Assembly (NCBI GenBank): GCA_035048485.1
Contig: CM068589.1
Location: 3,598,501-3,662,500, forward strand
Length of the DNA stretch: 64,000 bases
Reading direction: 5' to 3'
From: Pteria penguin
Lineage: Eukaryota; Mollusca; Bivalvia; Pterioida; Pteriidae
Shown here: in pieces, positions 11,411 to 21,924 of the stretch
Layout: every line of letters starts with the position of its first letter
Position numbering within the stretch: the stretch's first letter is position 1
Made by a program: the position numbers and the translations under genes
The notes under the pieces: generated by a model
Database searches by the model: none
What the model was told of the DNA's origin: nothing
What the model saw: only the letters and a program-made list of their open reading frames with translations

Positions 11411-12035
11411 GCAGGTGCCCGGGGAGAGTGAGCATCTCCTGCTTGCTAGCAACACCCGTCACATATACCCAGTAGAAAGAGTCAAATCGTTGAATTCCAT
11501 ATGTATTTATATATGGACAAGTCGAAGTAGGCAACCTTTTAGTATAGAAGGTGTCAAATCTGTGTAAAATGATCGGAATCGGTCTCAGTCCAGAATATCA
11601 TTTAAAAGTCTGGATAACGAGATATCGTATGGAGTAATGCGTCTCGTAACGACCGTAGAACCTCACAGTGACGTTGCTAGTCTAGCACATATATAACCCT
11701 GGTTGAGCAGCTTAACTGAAAGTCGCCTAGCCCTCAGAACAAAGTCATTGTAATTTGAACATTCTCTGGAATAACGTATTAACTGAGATATGAATACGCC
11801 GTATGCGGGCGATGGAATGTTGCTACTTATGAAAAGAAAGTTTGTGATAGCGAAATTGAAATCGTCACGTTTGTCATAGAGTGAGATGTTCAATTGACCA
11901 TTAATGTCGAAAGACAACATAATATCTAAATACGAAGTAGAATTTCCATTTTCTGTGGTTTCTTTGACCTCCAGTTCACGCGAATGAAGGATTATTAATT
12001 GAAAGCAAGTCATCTTTATATCTGTAAGTAAAATT
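11411..12035 (-). mobile_element. PLE-A array, 5'-truncated end unit
   Basis: Only the 3' tail and the last third of the RT remain. It ends near 12035 within the region for the YRYIDDLLSI box and has a small internal deletion near 11978 in the NPSF/YLSII segment. It joins unique intron sequence, marking the outer edge of the array. Confidence 0.8.
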
Positions 12036-12265
12036 GTATATTGAAATTAATACTGAAAGTTACATCTCAACTCGCCATTGTGCTTTTTTCGAATGCTTAA
12101 TTTTCAGCGGGTCTGAAAATGATACGTAACCCGTCTACATAACGATTACGTAAAACGTGCTAAATATAATCGATACGCCCACTTGTTTATTTATATTGAA
12201 ACGGAAGTAATAGTAAGTAGTCTTTACAGTTTATGCCTAAATATAAAGACTAAATATGGCGACTT

Positions 12266-12345
12266 ATGTTCGGACGTAAGTCCGGGCCTAAATTGGGACG
12301 TAAACCTTGGACTAAGCTTAGTCTTACCCCTAAAGTTACGCCCTT
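12266..12345. repeat. Palindrome-rich cluster, possible MITE end
   Basis: Contains GGACGTAAGTCC, ACTAAGCTTAGT and several GGGACGTAA or TTACGCCC phrases in alternating orientation. Such GGAC/GTCC-rich ends occur in some Harbinger-type MITEs, but I see no matching partner end, so this is only a suggestion. Confidence 0.3.
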
Positions 12346-12611
12346 TGATGAAACGGCGTCCAGTGTAGTAATCTTAGTTGGCCATACTATTATAAACATC
12401 TCCTCCAAAAAAGCAATGCCTTCAACCACTGAGAAAATAGTATTTACATTATACCATATTGTTTATAAACGTTTGTACAGAATTAAGTAAGGTCAAGTGT
12501 AAACATTATAGGTTTGATAATTCATACACTCTATGAAAAAGGTATAAATAATCATGGATGGAAATCAAAAGTGTGAAAAATTATCTTTATTTCTCTACAC
12601 GTTCGTTACAG

Positions 12612-12743
12612 ATTGCCCTATTTTTGATATTAAAGGAGTATCATACAAAACATGGGATTGCCAAAATTTTATTCCCTGGAATAAGATAGCTTGCACAAAC
12701 CTTTTTCCAAATAAGTCTTACTCCACGGATGAACTTTACAAAT
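12612..12743 (+). CDS. Receptor-like gene copy A, exon 2 (3-Cys module)
   Basis: Acceptor CGTTACAG, donor AAAT|GTAAGT, phase 1 at both ends. It encodes CPIFDIKGVSYKTWDC, then IACTNLFPNKSYSTDELYK. The same Cys-Pro-x-Phe start, the W-x-C core and the DELYK or NELYK end are found in copies B and C. Together with exon 1 it supplies seven of eight conserved Cys of the ectodomain. The pattern resembles extracellular modules seen in many bivalve surface proteins (from memory; a profile search would be needed). Confidence 0.85.
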
Positions 12744-13036
12744 GTAAGTTATTTAATGTATCAACACATGAAATGGCAGTCATACACATAAAAATGTAAA
12801 AATATGGCTACAGAAAGGAACTAATAGCATTGTATTCTACTAGATCTGTACTTACTTCTACAATTTATTACGTTTTACTAATACATGATGTTATTTCTCC
12901 CTTTCCGTTAATCGTTTTTCCCAAACAGTATAAAATACAAAAAATAATGATAATAAAATAAAATAAAAAATAAATATTAAAATGATAAATAAAGAAAAAT
13001 ATTCCAATCTGATAAAGATAACATTACTGATTGTAG

Positions 13037-13094
13037 ATCCAATTTGTTTTCACGGGCGGAAGATTCCAGAGACTCCTGAACTAAGTACGTTCCT
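13037..13094 (+). CDS. Receptor-like gene copy A, exon 3 (YPxCF exon)
   Basis: Acceptor TTGTAG and donor CCT|GTAAGT. With the base carried over from exon 2 it reads YPICFHGRKIPETPELSTF and supplies the eighth conserved Cys. A second good donor, GTACGT at 13085, exists but would not keep the frame into exon 4. Confidence 0.75.
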
Positions 13095-13575
13095 GTAAGT
13101 GTCACCTTAATAATTCTGTACGATATGGTGCTGCATAGTTTTGAAGACTACAATTTCAAAAGAATGATTATTAGATGGCTAATAGTATGTAATATTTTAT
13201 AAGGACTGTGAATTAAAATGAAAATACATAATGTGCTAGTGGAGAACTGCAACATTCTAAGAATCGTTTAAAATTACTATTAATAGTTCAATATCCAAAC
13301 ATGATAATGATTTTACCAGATAATGAAATCTTTTCGGAAATTTATAGCATGCAGTTTATTGTTTCCTATTGTAAGATATATTAACAATGATCTAATAGAG
13401 TAAAACTTGATTTAAAATTCCATGATCTAAAATTCAATAACGAAGGAACTGAATATTGAAGTGTGCTATAAAACAACCGACTCGTTTGTTAACTATAAGT
13501 CACGAAAATAAAACAAGAAAATGTAGAATTAAATTAATAATTTATTTATGAAATTAAACTTTTTTTTTATTTCAG

Positions 13576-13688
13576 AGGCGATGTCACAGACATATCCGAC
13601 ACTACTGTAGGCATTGATAATGTAGTCAACTACTCATTATTGTCAGTCCTGCCATATTCCAATACCCAACGAACGGTGGTAGAGGCCG
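13576..13688 (+). CDS. Receptor-like gene copy A, exon 4 (extracellular stalk)
   Basis: Acceptor TTTCAG after a pyrimidine tract, donor GCCG|GTAATA. It encodes GDVTDISDTTVGIDN and then VVNYSLLSVLPYSNTQRTVV, matching NYSLLSSMSYSR of copy B. It is Ser/Thr/Asn-rich with no Cys, and fits the stalk between the Cys modules and the membrane. 113 bases, phase 2 in and phase 1 out. Confidence 0.8.
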
Positions 13689-13811
13689 GTAATATTTGCA
13701 ATATATAAATTTAAGAGTTTTCATTCATAATTTTAGGCCTAATTGACGCTATCTGTTTATACAGCGTTGAAATATTTTTATCTCTTCCTCTGGTGTTCAG
13801 ATTTTGAAAAT

Positions 13812-13900
13812 CCTAGGTGGATGTGACCAGCAAACGTGAGACGAATACTACTAACAGGCACTTGGTCTTACCTCTCGTGTCAAGGGTTCCGAGATAATTT
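13812..13900 (+). repeat. Diverged copy of the PLE-A tail motif in intron 4
   Basis: Shares GTGACCAGCAAACGTGAGAC, a GGCACTTGGTCTTACCTC segment and AAGGGTTCC with the tail motif of PLE-A and the solo copies at 24270 and 53379. It lies at the same place in intron 4 as the copy B version (44114-44200), which implies it is older than the gene duplication. Confidence 0.5.
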
Positions 13901-14146
13901 CGTTTCGGCTAGGGTTGCTGTAACATTGCAGCAGTTATTTTACTAATGTTTTATTTCATAAATGGTACAATAATGATAATCAAAACATCTAGGGACATTC
14001 ATATCTCTAATCCTACGGTAACGTAGAATATTACAGATTCATCGAATAACCAACAATTAAACACTTCAATACTCTGGCTGATAGTATTTATTTCGTAACA
14101 TTAAGTTTTTCTGCATATCCGTCTTATATTATATCATTTTTTACAG

Positions 14147-14197
14147 AGAGAAATGAAAAAGTCGCGCTTAAAGTATTAATTGTGATATCTACTGTCG
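14147..14197 (+). CDS. Receptor-like gene copy A, exon 5 (start of transmembrane helix)
   Basis: Acceptor TTTTTTACAG, donor GTCG|GTAAGA. It encodes RNEKVALKVLIVISTV, the juxtamembrane residues and first half of the hydrophobic helix, and is homologous to TKEFPLIVIIISAV in copy B. Phase 1 at both ends. Confidence 0.85.
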
Positions 14198-14800
14198 GTA
14201 AGAAATATATGTTCACTTTTTATGAGCTAAAATATTTCCTTGAACTAGTAAATAATTATTTAACTTAAAAAATGGTAATTTGAATTGGATGTCTGAAAAC
14301 ATTTAAATAAGATATAAGCAATAGATGTATTCACTACAATAGTTCGAATCAGTTGCTGAGAAAACAACTTAAATCAAATGTGCCCTTGAGTGTGAAAAAT
14401 ACTTACTCTTAATTTGATTTCTCTTTTCCGAAATCTTTTTATCGGAATCCGTCATAAAGCACGAAACATTACAGTGATAAGTCTTTGATTCATCTTTTAT
14501 TTTTAGCGATTCCATTACCTTGACAATAAGAAAAAAAAGTATGTCATTTATTCATCATGAAAATCTGTGCAAAAATAAATATATGATACAGCTACAAAAT
14601 GCACAATGCAAGAAAGAAAGAAATTCAGTTGTGTGTATCTAACGCCCAGTCAATGCTAAAATAAAAGATTACGTGACTTAACCATAAGATAGATAGTAGA
14701 GCGTGGTCGGGAAATTTCGGGCATCTAGCGGAGATTTAGCCTTGTCTTTGAACTATTATTAAAAGCGTGACGAAACCACAGATGTATATTATGTTTGGTC

Positions 14801-15068
14801 AAGTCATGTGATCAAAGTACCAATGTGAACTTGATCGATTGCGGTCACGTGATAACAACACTGATTAGAGATATGTGGACACTGTACTATCTGATCGGAC
14901 ATCATGTCAGGTCTTACAGAGTTTTAATGACAACACTCATAGCGGAGAAAAAAACTAAGTGCTATCAAGATTTAAACATTACAAACAGGAAGAATGGATC
15001 AGTACCAATAAAATATCAGGTGATTCGAGGCCTTTGATGTCACTTTCCTTCTTTTGATCACATGACTT
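14801..15068. repeat. Pair of perfect 16-bp inverted repeats
   Basis: AAGTCATGTGATCAAA at 14801-14816 is repeated as its exact reverse complement at 15053-15068, enclosing about 236 bases, which include one further CACGTG. This is the size of a small non-autonomous element but target duplications are not evident. The ORF across it at 14795-15037 has no family resemblance. Confidence 0.5.
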
Positions 15069-15385
15069 CAAAAATGTGGGCTCACCAAAGGATGCCGAGT
15101 TTAACAATCCGTCATATAACATTTCTTATGAATTGTATGTTATGAATGTTAGTGTTTGGTCTTATGGCATGTCAAACAATATTTCGGCTATAAAGTGACA
15201 GCACGAAATGCAGTCTTTATCATTATGCTAGCTCGTGAAATCGTAAATTTCACTTCTTGAATAAATATAATTCCAGTGGTAAATAAGTCATCTTTTAAAT
15301 AGTTGAAATCTTTAATGAAATAGAATCAAACAAACAACAAAACAACCAACAATAGATGTATTATCTATAGAAAAAGTTATTAAGT

Positions 15386-17211
15386 TTAATCACATTCGAA
15401 GTCAAATTCTTCTATGTCACTTTCGGATATATAAACAGGTAATTGGATGTCACACAAAATCTGTGCATCCAACGAGGACAACTCTTGCAGCTGTTCCAAG
15501 CTCTGGGATAGTTGTAGTATGACTGCTGACACTGGAAAACAAACAATCCTGTCAATGCCTGGCAGCACACCATCATCATCATCACTAACGGCCATAGGAT
15601 TATTTTCTCCATCATTCTCGGAACATTCGGAATCTGACTGTGGTCTATGTTGTCCTTCTTATGTTTTTTTATTTTGTTTTCTTGCTTGCTCCTTTTCTTG
15701 TTTCCTTAGCTCTTTTTCCGATCTCGTTCTTCCTTTTTCTTCAACTTCCCCATTTTCTATTCCTTCCTTTTTTCCTCTCTTAACTTTTCACGGATTAATT
15801 CTTGCTGCCTCTTCTTAATCGTTTCTGTCCATTAAATCTACCAACATTTATCACCAGTAATTTAGCACCTCATTGAATGCAGGTGAAACCGTAGGTATTG
15901 ATCGTGTTTAAACTGAAGTTTAGGGAATGAAAGTTGTCATTGGAGACGCTTCTGAGGCAGAGGCGGTATCAGAGGGAGGAGCTGGTAGTGTGTTTAGGTC
16001 AAGAAGTCGTAATACAACTGTCTGTGTGGATGGGGGCGTGTGTTTTTTTCTCTAACATTGATACATCTGTGGATGTGAGAAACTCCGTTGAAGTTGAAAA
16101 CACTTTACTCGGTTCCATTTTAACGGTGCACGCAATACTTGTTCACGAAATTTCTTGACTGCACTTTCCACTTTCGCAGACGTTTCCCAGGTATTTAAAA
16201 ATAATCCCTAGCAAATGTAGGCTTCGTCACTATCTCTCCAATATTATCCTGTTGGAACTCCATTTCCACGTGAGGTCACAAGGCTGCATGAGATGAGATG
16301 CGTGCTCCAGTAAACAATACAACACCACTCCGTTTTTACCTTACAAAGGGTGCTAACATCAAGTGACAGATATGTGGAATGTCCGCCAATAAAAAGTACG
16401 ATTGGTTTCTTCACCCCCTTTTTTCTTCTATCCCAGGTAAATATCATCACAAAGCCATGCACTGACCAGTTTAGTATCCATCCGACCAGACTCCGGTCTC
16501 CTTTATACACCAGCCATGAAACCTTGTAGGGGATCATAGCTGAATCTAACCCAGAAATAAAATCATCGGTCTGATGTAGTGCCCTTTAGCACTCCTAGCG
16601 CACAAAACAAACTGTTATCTGAGTTTAGGCACTGGCCGAAAAACTATATACATTTGTCTGACCTTGTCGTTTTGGGGACACAGGAGAAACCCATTCTTGT
16701 CTGTATTGTACCATCGGGAGGGGTCATTGAAAACTGAATCATCCTTTACCTCGTCGTCCTTGTATAATTTAAACTTTTAATTGGTTGCCGTGGTGTTAAA
16801 ATAGCCCTCTCTTTAGATAACTGCATCGATGATCGATTTGACAATTAAGGTTGTCTCTTAAGAAACGCATAGCACCAATCTGTTCCCGGCCTATTGTTTT
16901 TAAATGGTGTGACCCGCCCAATCTTGTCCAGTATTATTTTCACTGTATGTAATATTTCCAACTTAGTCCGACCGTAGCCTATGCGAACTATTTCTGACAC
17001 CCATTCTACAAGTCAACTTTCCTCCGCTTTAGTCAAACAGTCTAGGTGCGGGTGTCATAGGAGTCTTTTCTTTTACTTTGTCATATAAGGTAGATTAAGG
17101 AACCCCATAGCTAATAGCAGCTTTTCGCAAAGACATGTGATTTGCCTTCACCATGGCAACAAAGGTCTCCATTGCAGAAAAATGGTTATTTCCTTTCTGT
17201 ATTAATTTCAT
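15386..17211 (-). pseudogene. Pogo/Tigger-like (DDE_1) transposase, degenerate
   Basis: Reading from 17211 downwards: an ATG followed by MVKANHMSLRKAAISYGVP, an HTH-psq DNA-binding motif, broken by a TAA where an Arg is expected before STLYDKV. Later come RWYNTDKNGFLLCP (first Asp region), QFVLCA and GHYIRPMILF, then KPIVLFIGGHSTYLSLDV. In active relatives the last block reads IDGH; here the catalytic Asp is Gly. The C-terminus at 15386-15595 is acidic, ending SDIEEFDFECD. Multiple frame breaks. It lies in intron 5 of receptor-like copy A, antisense to it. A pogo-like end, CCCCGTTAGTCCGAAC, is present near 17948. Confidence 0.8.
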
Positions 17212-17215
17212 TTTC

Positions 17216-18108
17216 AGAAAAAATAAATAAATAAAAATATTGGTTTAAAAACGTTATCTTGGATTTATGGATATTGTATGTATTTGCGTAAAATAAATGT
17301 TTAATTCATATTGATTTACACATGGATATATATTTTTATTTAAATTCAGTTCTCAAATATAGTAATTTTATTCCATATTTTAACAATCCGTTTTGTTTTT
17401 TCTTTAATTTTCATTTTTTTATCTTTTGCTCTTAAATTTTCACTTTTCATTCTGCTCTCTCTTTCACAATTATATTTTCCTTCTTTCTTCTGGAGAAAGT
17501 GTCTTTCAAAACCACTTGTTTAGACAGAAATATTGCGATTAACAGTCAATAAAAAGTAATAGCACAAAATATTATGCCGATGAGCAACAACTATCATTTA
17601 AATATCATCGGCATGCTTCGGATACCTCGTTACATAGCTTCAAAATTACCCCTAAGGAGCCCCTATGACGTAAACAAACATCGATCCTCGAAGTTGAACT
17701 GGGAGTTATGCATGTTTAATGAGGGACTGCTACAAGAGAACTGGTTGGCGTAAAAAGCATGCGTAATAATCATGTGCTTTAATTCGAATCCGCAAACATC
17801 GAAGTAAACTCATATTTTTTTTTCGATCGCGGCAGACATTTGCAGCCGACAAAGGAGAAAGGAAGATAATGATTACGTCACAGGACAGATCAAATTATCT
17901 CAATCAAAACACGTGTACGATAGCGTGTGTTCACAAGTGTCCGGTACCCCGTTAGTCCGAACATACCCGACAACACTCTAGTCCCTAACAAGAGAGATAA
18001 TCAAAATATCATACTCTATTGTATTTCTTCATTGTTTACTTTACTGATAGAATAAACATCAAATGTTATTTTAAACAAATTATGATTGTCACGTTACGTA
18101 TTTTGTAG
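17216..18108. other. Intron sequence with possible pogo-type right end
   Basis: No exon seen. Near 17940-17975 the text GGTACCCCGTTAGTCCGAAC resembles terminal repeats of pogo/Tigger elements, so the transposon may extend to here. I did not find a matching left end. Confidence 0.4.
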
Positions 18109-18175
18109 TTGCGTTCCTGACCATAGTATTATCAGCGAATATCTTTGTTTTCATGTACATTCGTCGTAATGAGAA
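18109..18175 (+). CDS. Receptor-like gene copy A, exon 6 (end of transmembrane helix)
   Basis: Acceptor TTTTGTAG, donor GAA|GTAAGT. Encodes VAFLTIVLSANIFVFMYI followed by RRNE. With exon 5 this gives one helix of about 25-28 hydrophobic residues and a basic stop-transfer signal, placing the C-terminus in the cytoplasm. 21 of the codons align with exon 6 of copy B. Confidence 0.9.
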
Positions 18176-18249
18176 GTAAGTGTACCTTTATGTTATTTTG
18201 TTCTACTTGTACAGAGAAACGACTACTGATTGATTATTGTTTAGTGTCA

Positions 18250-18430
18250 CTCAACGATTATTCAGCCTATGTGGTGACTTTCAGCCGTTTTGAAAAGATA
18301 TTTACACCTTTGCACCGGATCCATCCCAGGAAATTAGGGAGATTTTATATGCCAAGCCTACTGTGACAGTGACATGGAACATAGTTGTTCACTGTCTCAT
18401 TAGAAAGGCAGAACAGCAGTGTTTCCACGT
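18250..18430 (-). mobile_element. Strongly diverged SINE
   Basis: Aligns with the SINE at 19115-19398 over GTGGTGAC, TTTGCACCGGATCCATCCCA, GGGAGATTTTATATGCCA and TTCACTGTCTCATTAGAAAG. The tRNA-like head is no longer recognisable. It lies in intron 6 of copy A. Confidence 0.6.
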
Positions 18431-18923
18431 CAATAGTAGGGTCTAGTTCATCTGCTCAATAGACAACTAAAAGAATGAGCTATATGTTGTTATTGTAATC
18501 AGATAAATACCTTGACTATTTGATAAGACTCACATCGGTTTTGTGGTACATCGGTTTTTGGGCAACCTATTTTTCACTGCAAATGTAGAAAAATCAACAA
18601 ACGACTTAACAACTGAGAGTGAAAATTAAAAAATAACATTTTATCAGACGTGTCACCGGAAAAAGAACATTTGTTTCACACTTATAGGTGTTATTGCAAT
18701 TTCATGTTATCGCAAGGAAAGCTACACAATTAAATTAAGGATGAAATTTAGACCACATATGAAATGAAATCCTGGTGAGCAAGCAAGAAAAGCTTATTTA
18801 TATTTAGTGTCTGCCTTAGTCCTCGTCAATACACGATTATTAGGAAATTCAGACAAATATATATACATGCCAAAATCAGTCATTTGATATATAGTTTGTA
18901 TATATGTTGGTTTTAAGATGCAG

Positions 18924-19101
18924 ATATAGACACAGTCATGATCTCGAAGAAATGTCAACTACAGAAGTGAGGGATACAGAGGGTGATAACGATGTGAATG
19001 TATACAACGAAATTACTGATGACAGGGAAAATTATCGTTCTGAGGACAACGACCCTGGCGTGTTAAACATTGGTGTCAACGATGGGATAATAGAGACTTG
19101 A
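18924..19101 (+). CDS. Receptor-like gene copy A, exon 7 (cytoplasmic tail)
   Basis: Acceptor GATGCAG; stop TGA at 19099-19101. Begins YRHSHDLEEMSTTE and contains VNVYNEITDDRENYRSEDN. The first tyrosine is in a YxxI motif; the second is six residues after it and is followed by RSE instead of a hydrophobic +3 residue, so only half of an ITAM-like motif is retained here. The tail is acidic, 58 residues, with no enzymatic domain. Confidence 0.85.
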
Positions 19102-19114
19102 GCACGGAGTAATA

Positions 19115-19398
19115 GTCGATTGATTGATTGATTGATAGATTTTTGTTTTACGTCACACCACGAATATTTCACGTATATGGTGACGGCATCTGCCTGATGC
19201 GGGGTATACAAATTTTGACCTTTGCAACGGACCCACCCGAAGCAGTGAGGGATATTTAACGTGCCATGCATACCACGACACGGGGTCTCGGTTTTTACTG
19301 TCTCATCCGAAAGACATGATACCGGCATGACCAGAGCGGGACTCGAACCCCGGCCTCCCGATCAGGAGTCCGACGCTATACCACTAGGCCACGCCGGC
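19115..19398 (-). mobile_element. tRNA-derived SINE, near complete
   Basis: On the - strand it begins AAGCCGGCGTGGCCTAGTGG (A-box) and has the B-box GGGGTTCGAGTCCCG about 45 bases later. The body contains CGAAAGA, CAGTAAAAACCGAGACCCC, CTCACTGCTTCGGGTGGGTC and GTGAAATATTCGTGGTG, and ends with ATCAATCAATCAATC. It starts 13 bases after the stop codon of copy A and so would lie in its 3' UTR. Confidence 0.9.
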
Positions 19399-20148
19399 TT
19401 AGTAATAGTCGAATTAAATATATATGAGTAAATAATGTAAACGTTAACGTCAGTGATGACAGAATAGAGAAAACTGGACTACGTGATGAAAACACAGATG
19501 TCAACGTTCGTGGAATTGAGAAATAGGGGAAACTCAGTGAACCAAGAACCCTCTCCCCAATAAATAAATAAATCTGAGCTTATATTATAATGTTATTATC
19601 ACCGTTTGGTTTGCATTGAGTCTTGCAGAATAACTGCATTAATATTACAAGTTATTACAAATTATCACCTGTTTAATAACAAATATAAGAATTTTCCATA
19701 ACCAAGTTATTGTTTCTTGATATGTTTCTTAATTCTTAATCTTGTTTTATGTGTGCGTTAATTTGTTTGAAATGAATGCAATGTACATGTTTATTGTATT
19801 ATAATTATTGACTCAAATTAAAGGATTGTTACCTGATATTTAATTTTTTACACCCACCGGACCTTTTTTATCATAAGTGTTATATCAAGCATTATGAACT
19901 GCTGCGAGGAATATGCCACACGATGGGCAAAAAGAGAGGAAGTACAAGTCGACACTCTTTCGGAATGGATAAAATCTATTGCAGTACTGCTGAGATCAAA
20001 AATTAAAAAATTACAAGGTTCTGTAAACACCAGATTCGAATCTATTTTTAAAGATCCTGATGTTGTCAGAGAACTTACCTTCCTCCAAGAACATTATATC
20101 ATTACACCAGCAGATAAAGCATCTAATAATTATACATTTACTTGTAAG

Positions 20149-20443
20149 AATGTAAAGATGATGGATAAATCCAAACCACAAGTCCAAAAATCATGAAACC
20201 ATAGGACATACAAAATCAGTGAAAATGAAAAACAAATGGAAAATAACAAAATATGTCTACTTGAAGAGCATATGTGAACCCCTGTGATGGAGTGAGATCA
20301 GGTGCCCGGGGAGAGTGAGCATCTCCTGCTTGCTAGCAACACCCGTCACATATACCCCGTAGAAAGAGTCAAATCGTGTGAATTCCATATGTATCTATAT
20401 ATGGAGAAGTCGAAGTAGGTAACTTTCTAGTATAGAAGGTGTC
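20149..20443 (-). mobile_element. Solo PLE-A 3' tail nested in PLE-A ORF
   Basis: The reverse complement of the complete PLE-A tail, from GACACCTTCTATACTAGAAG (on the - strand) to TCTTTACATTC. It separates the codons for NNYTFTCK from those for YYFDSL. This looks like an extremely 5'-truncated insertion of a sister copy in the opposite orientation; flanking bases are A-rich and a clear target duplication is not visible. Confidence 0.85.
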
Positions 20444-21734
20444 AAAATATTACTTTGACAGCCTAGTGAAAGATTTAGGATTAAATTCAGCTCCAGGAAA
20501 TCCTACTTATACTCTCACGAACTTTTCGGTTTCGGAAGTACTCGAGAATCATAAATCTGTCCTCAATACGTTTGGTATTGACTCAAATAAATTGAATTTA
20601 GAACTTCCATATTTGTACTGTATTCCAAAAATGCACAAAACTCCGTACAAACAACGCTTTATCGCTGGATTCTCGAAGTGTTCCACAAAATCTGTATCGA
20701 TGCTACTCACAAAAATATTATCAGAAATTAAATCTGGCCTTCATAGATATTGCGAAACAGTATATTCCAGAAGTGGAATTAATCAAATGTGGATCCTTAA
20801 AAATTCAAAAGAGTTGTTAGAACATCTAAAATCAGACAGTTTTACTAAAATTCACTCCATCAAGTCTTTTGACTTTTCGACTCTGTACACAACGATCCCT
20901 CATCAGAAATTAAAAGACAGATTAGCGGAAATTATTCAAAATGCATTTACTAGTAAAAACGGAAGCCGCAAATTCAAATATATAGTAATAGGCCACGATA
21001 AAACTTACTTTGTTAGGGAAAATTCTGATTCCAAAAATAAATACACTGAAACAGCTGTCATTCAGATGTTGAACTGTCTTATCGATAACATTTTTGTGGT
21101 GTTTGGAGGTAAGGTTTTTCAACAAATTGTCGGCATTCCAATGGGCACTAACTGTGCTCAGCTTCTGGCTGACATATTACTTTATTCATACGAAGCTGAG
21201 TTCATTCAGTCTTTGCTTTCGCAAGGAAAAAAACAATTGGCTCTTGGCTTCAATTTTACTTACAGATATATAGATGACTTGCTTTCAATTAATAATCCTT
21301 CATTCGAGGATTTATTTAGCATCATCTATCCAAGTGAACTGGAGGTCAAAGAAACCACAGAAACTAGTAATTCTACTTCGTATTTAGATATTATGTTGTC
21401 TTTCGACATTAATGGTCAATTGAACACCTCACTCTATGACAAACGTGACGATTTCAATTTCGCTATCACAAACTTTCCTTTCATAAGTAGCAACATCCCA
21501 TCATCGCCCGCATACGGCGTATTCATATCTCAGTTAATACGTTATTCCAGAGCATGTTCAAATTACAATGACTTTGTTCTGAGGGCTAGGCGACTTTCAG
21601 TTAAGCTGCTCAACCAGGGTTATATATGTGCTAGACTAGCATCGTCACTGAGGAAGTTCTACGGTCGTTACGAGACTCTTATTACTCCATATGATATCTC
21701 GTTATCCAGAGTTTTAAATGATATTCTGGACTGA
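20439..21734 (+). pseudogene. PLE-A reverse transcriptase, uninterrupted part
   Basis: 431 open codons. Palm motifs and their approximate residue positions: FDFSTLYTT near 145, VGIPMGTNC near 230, YIDDLL near 275, YDKRDDFNF near 330. The end is RKFYGRYETLITPYDISLSR and LNDILD with no GIY-YIG domain after it. The start is artificial: the frame opens within the nested tail, so the true N-terminal segment lies before 20149. Catalytic residues are intact but the ORF as a whole is disrupted. Confidence 0.88.
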
Positions 21735-21924
21735 GACCGATTTCGAACACTTTACACAGATTTGACACCTTCTATACTAGAAGGTTACCTACTATTGTCC
21801 TACTCATCTTCGTTTTCTCATTGACAAAGTGTCATCTACCGTCTTGATCTACATTGTCACGTTTCTATTGCGAGCAATGATGATTTTATTTGATAAAGAT
21901 GTTCAAGTAGATCTCACTTAAGAA

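Larger units (their letters stand above)
7191..12035 (-). repeat. Head-to-tail tandem array of PLE-A fragments
   Basis: On the - strand the array holds three full units of about 1.03 kb (8316-9348, 9349-10381, 10382-11410) and partial units at each end (7191-8315 and 11411-12035). Each full unit runs from the RT motif-A region (STLYTTIPHQ) through the YIDD catalytic box, the stop codon and the first part of the 3' tail. It then jumps from GGGCACCTGA in the tail directly to TTTTCGACTCTG of the next unit. The same breakpoints recur, so the array grew by tandem duplication or unequal crossover, not by independent insertions. The units share the T-run indel near the GKK codons in varying lengths. 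The whole array sits in intron 1 of receptor-like copy A. Confidence 0.9.
19890..21775 (+). mobile_element. Penelope-like element PLE-A, longest copy
   Basis: The N-terminal part (19894-20148) reads CEEYATRWAKREEVQVDTLS through ELTFLQEHYIITPADKASNN. The ORF is then interrupted by a 295-base inverted copy of the element's own 3' tail and resumes at YYFDSLVKDLGLNSAP. RT motif A FDFSTLYTTIPH, motif B VGIPMGTNCAQLLADI and motif C YRYIDDLLSI are intact. The 3' side ends shortly after the stop, near TCTATACTAGAAGGTTACCT, so most of the usual 3' tail is absent on this side. The 5' end is truncated; whether the family carries an N-terminal endonuclease cannot be decided here. Confidence 0.9.

Noticed and set aside
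7191..12035. CRISPR-like or immune repeat array
   Set aside because: Units are about 1 kb of reverse-transcriptase sequence; this is a retroelement-derived array in an animal genome.
15447..15818. Cys/Phe/Ser-rich 123-codon ORF on the + strand
   Set aside because: Antisense to the acidic C-terminal part of the pogo-like transposase.
18145..18366. 73-codon ORF starting in exon 6 of copy A
   Set aside because: It starts in the wrong frame, crosses the GTAAGT donor and runs into a diverged SINE.
19321..19398. Apparent tRNA gene on the - strand (also 43610-43690 and 47690-47768)
   Set aside because: A- and B-boxes are present, but the acceptor stem does not pair and each is followed by the same SINE body.
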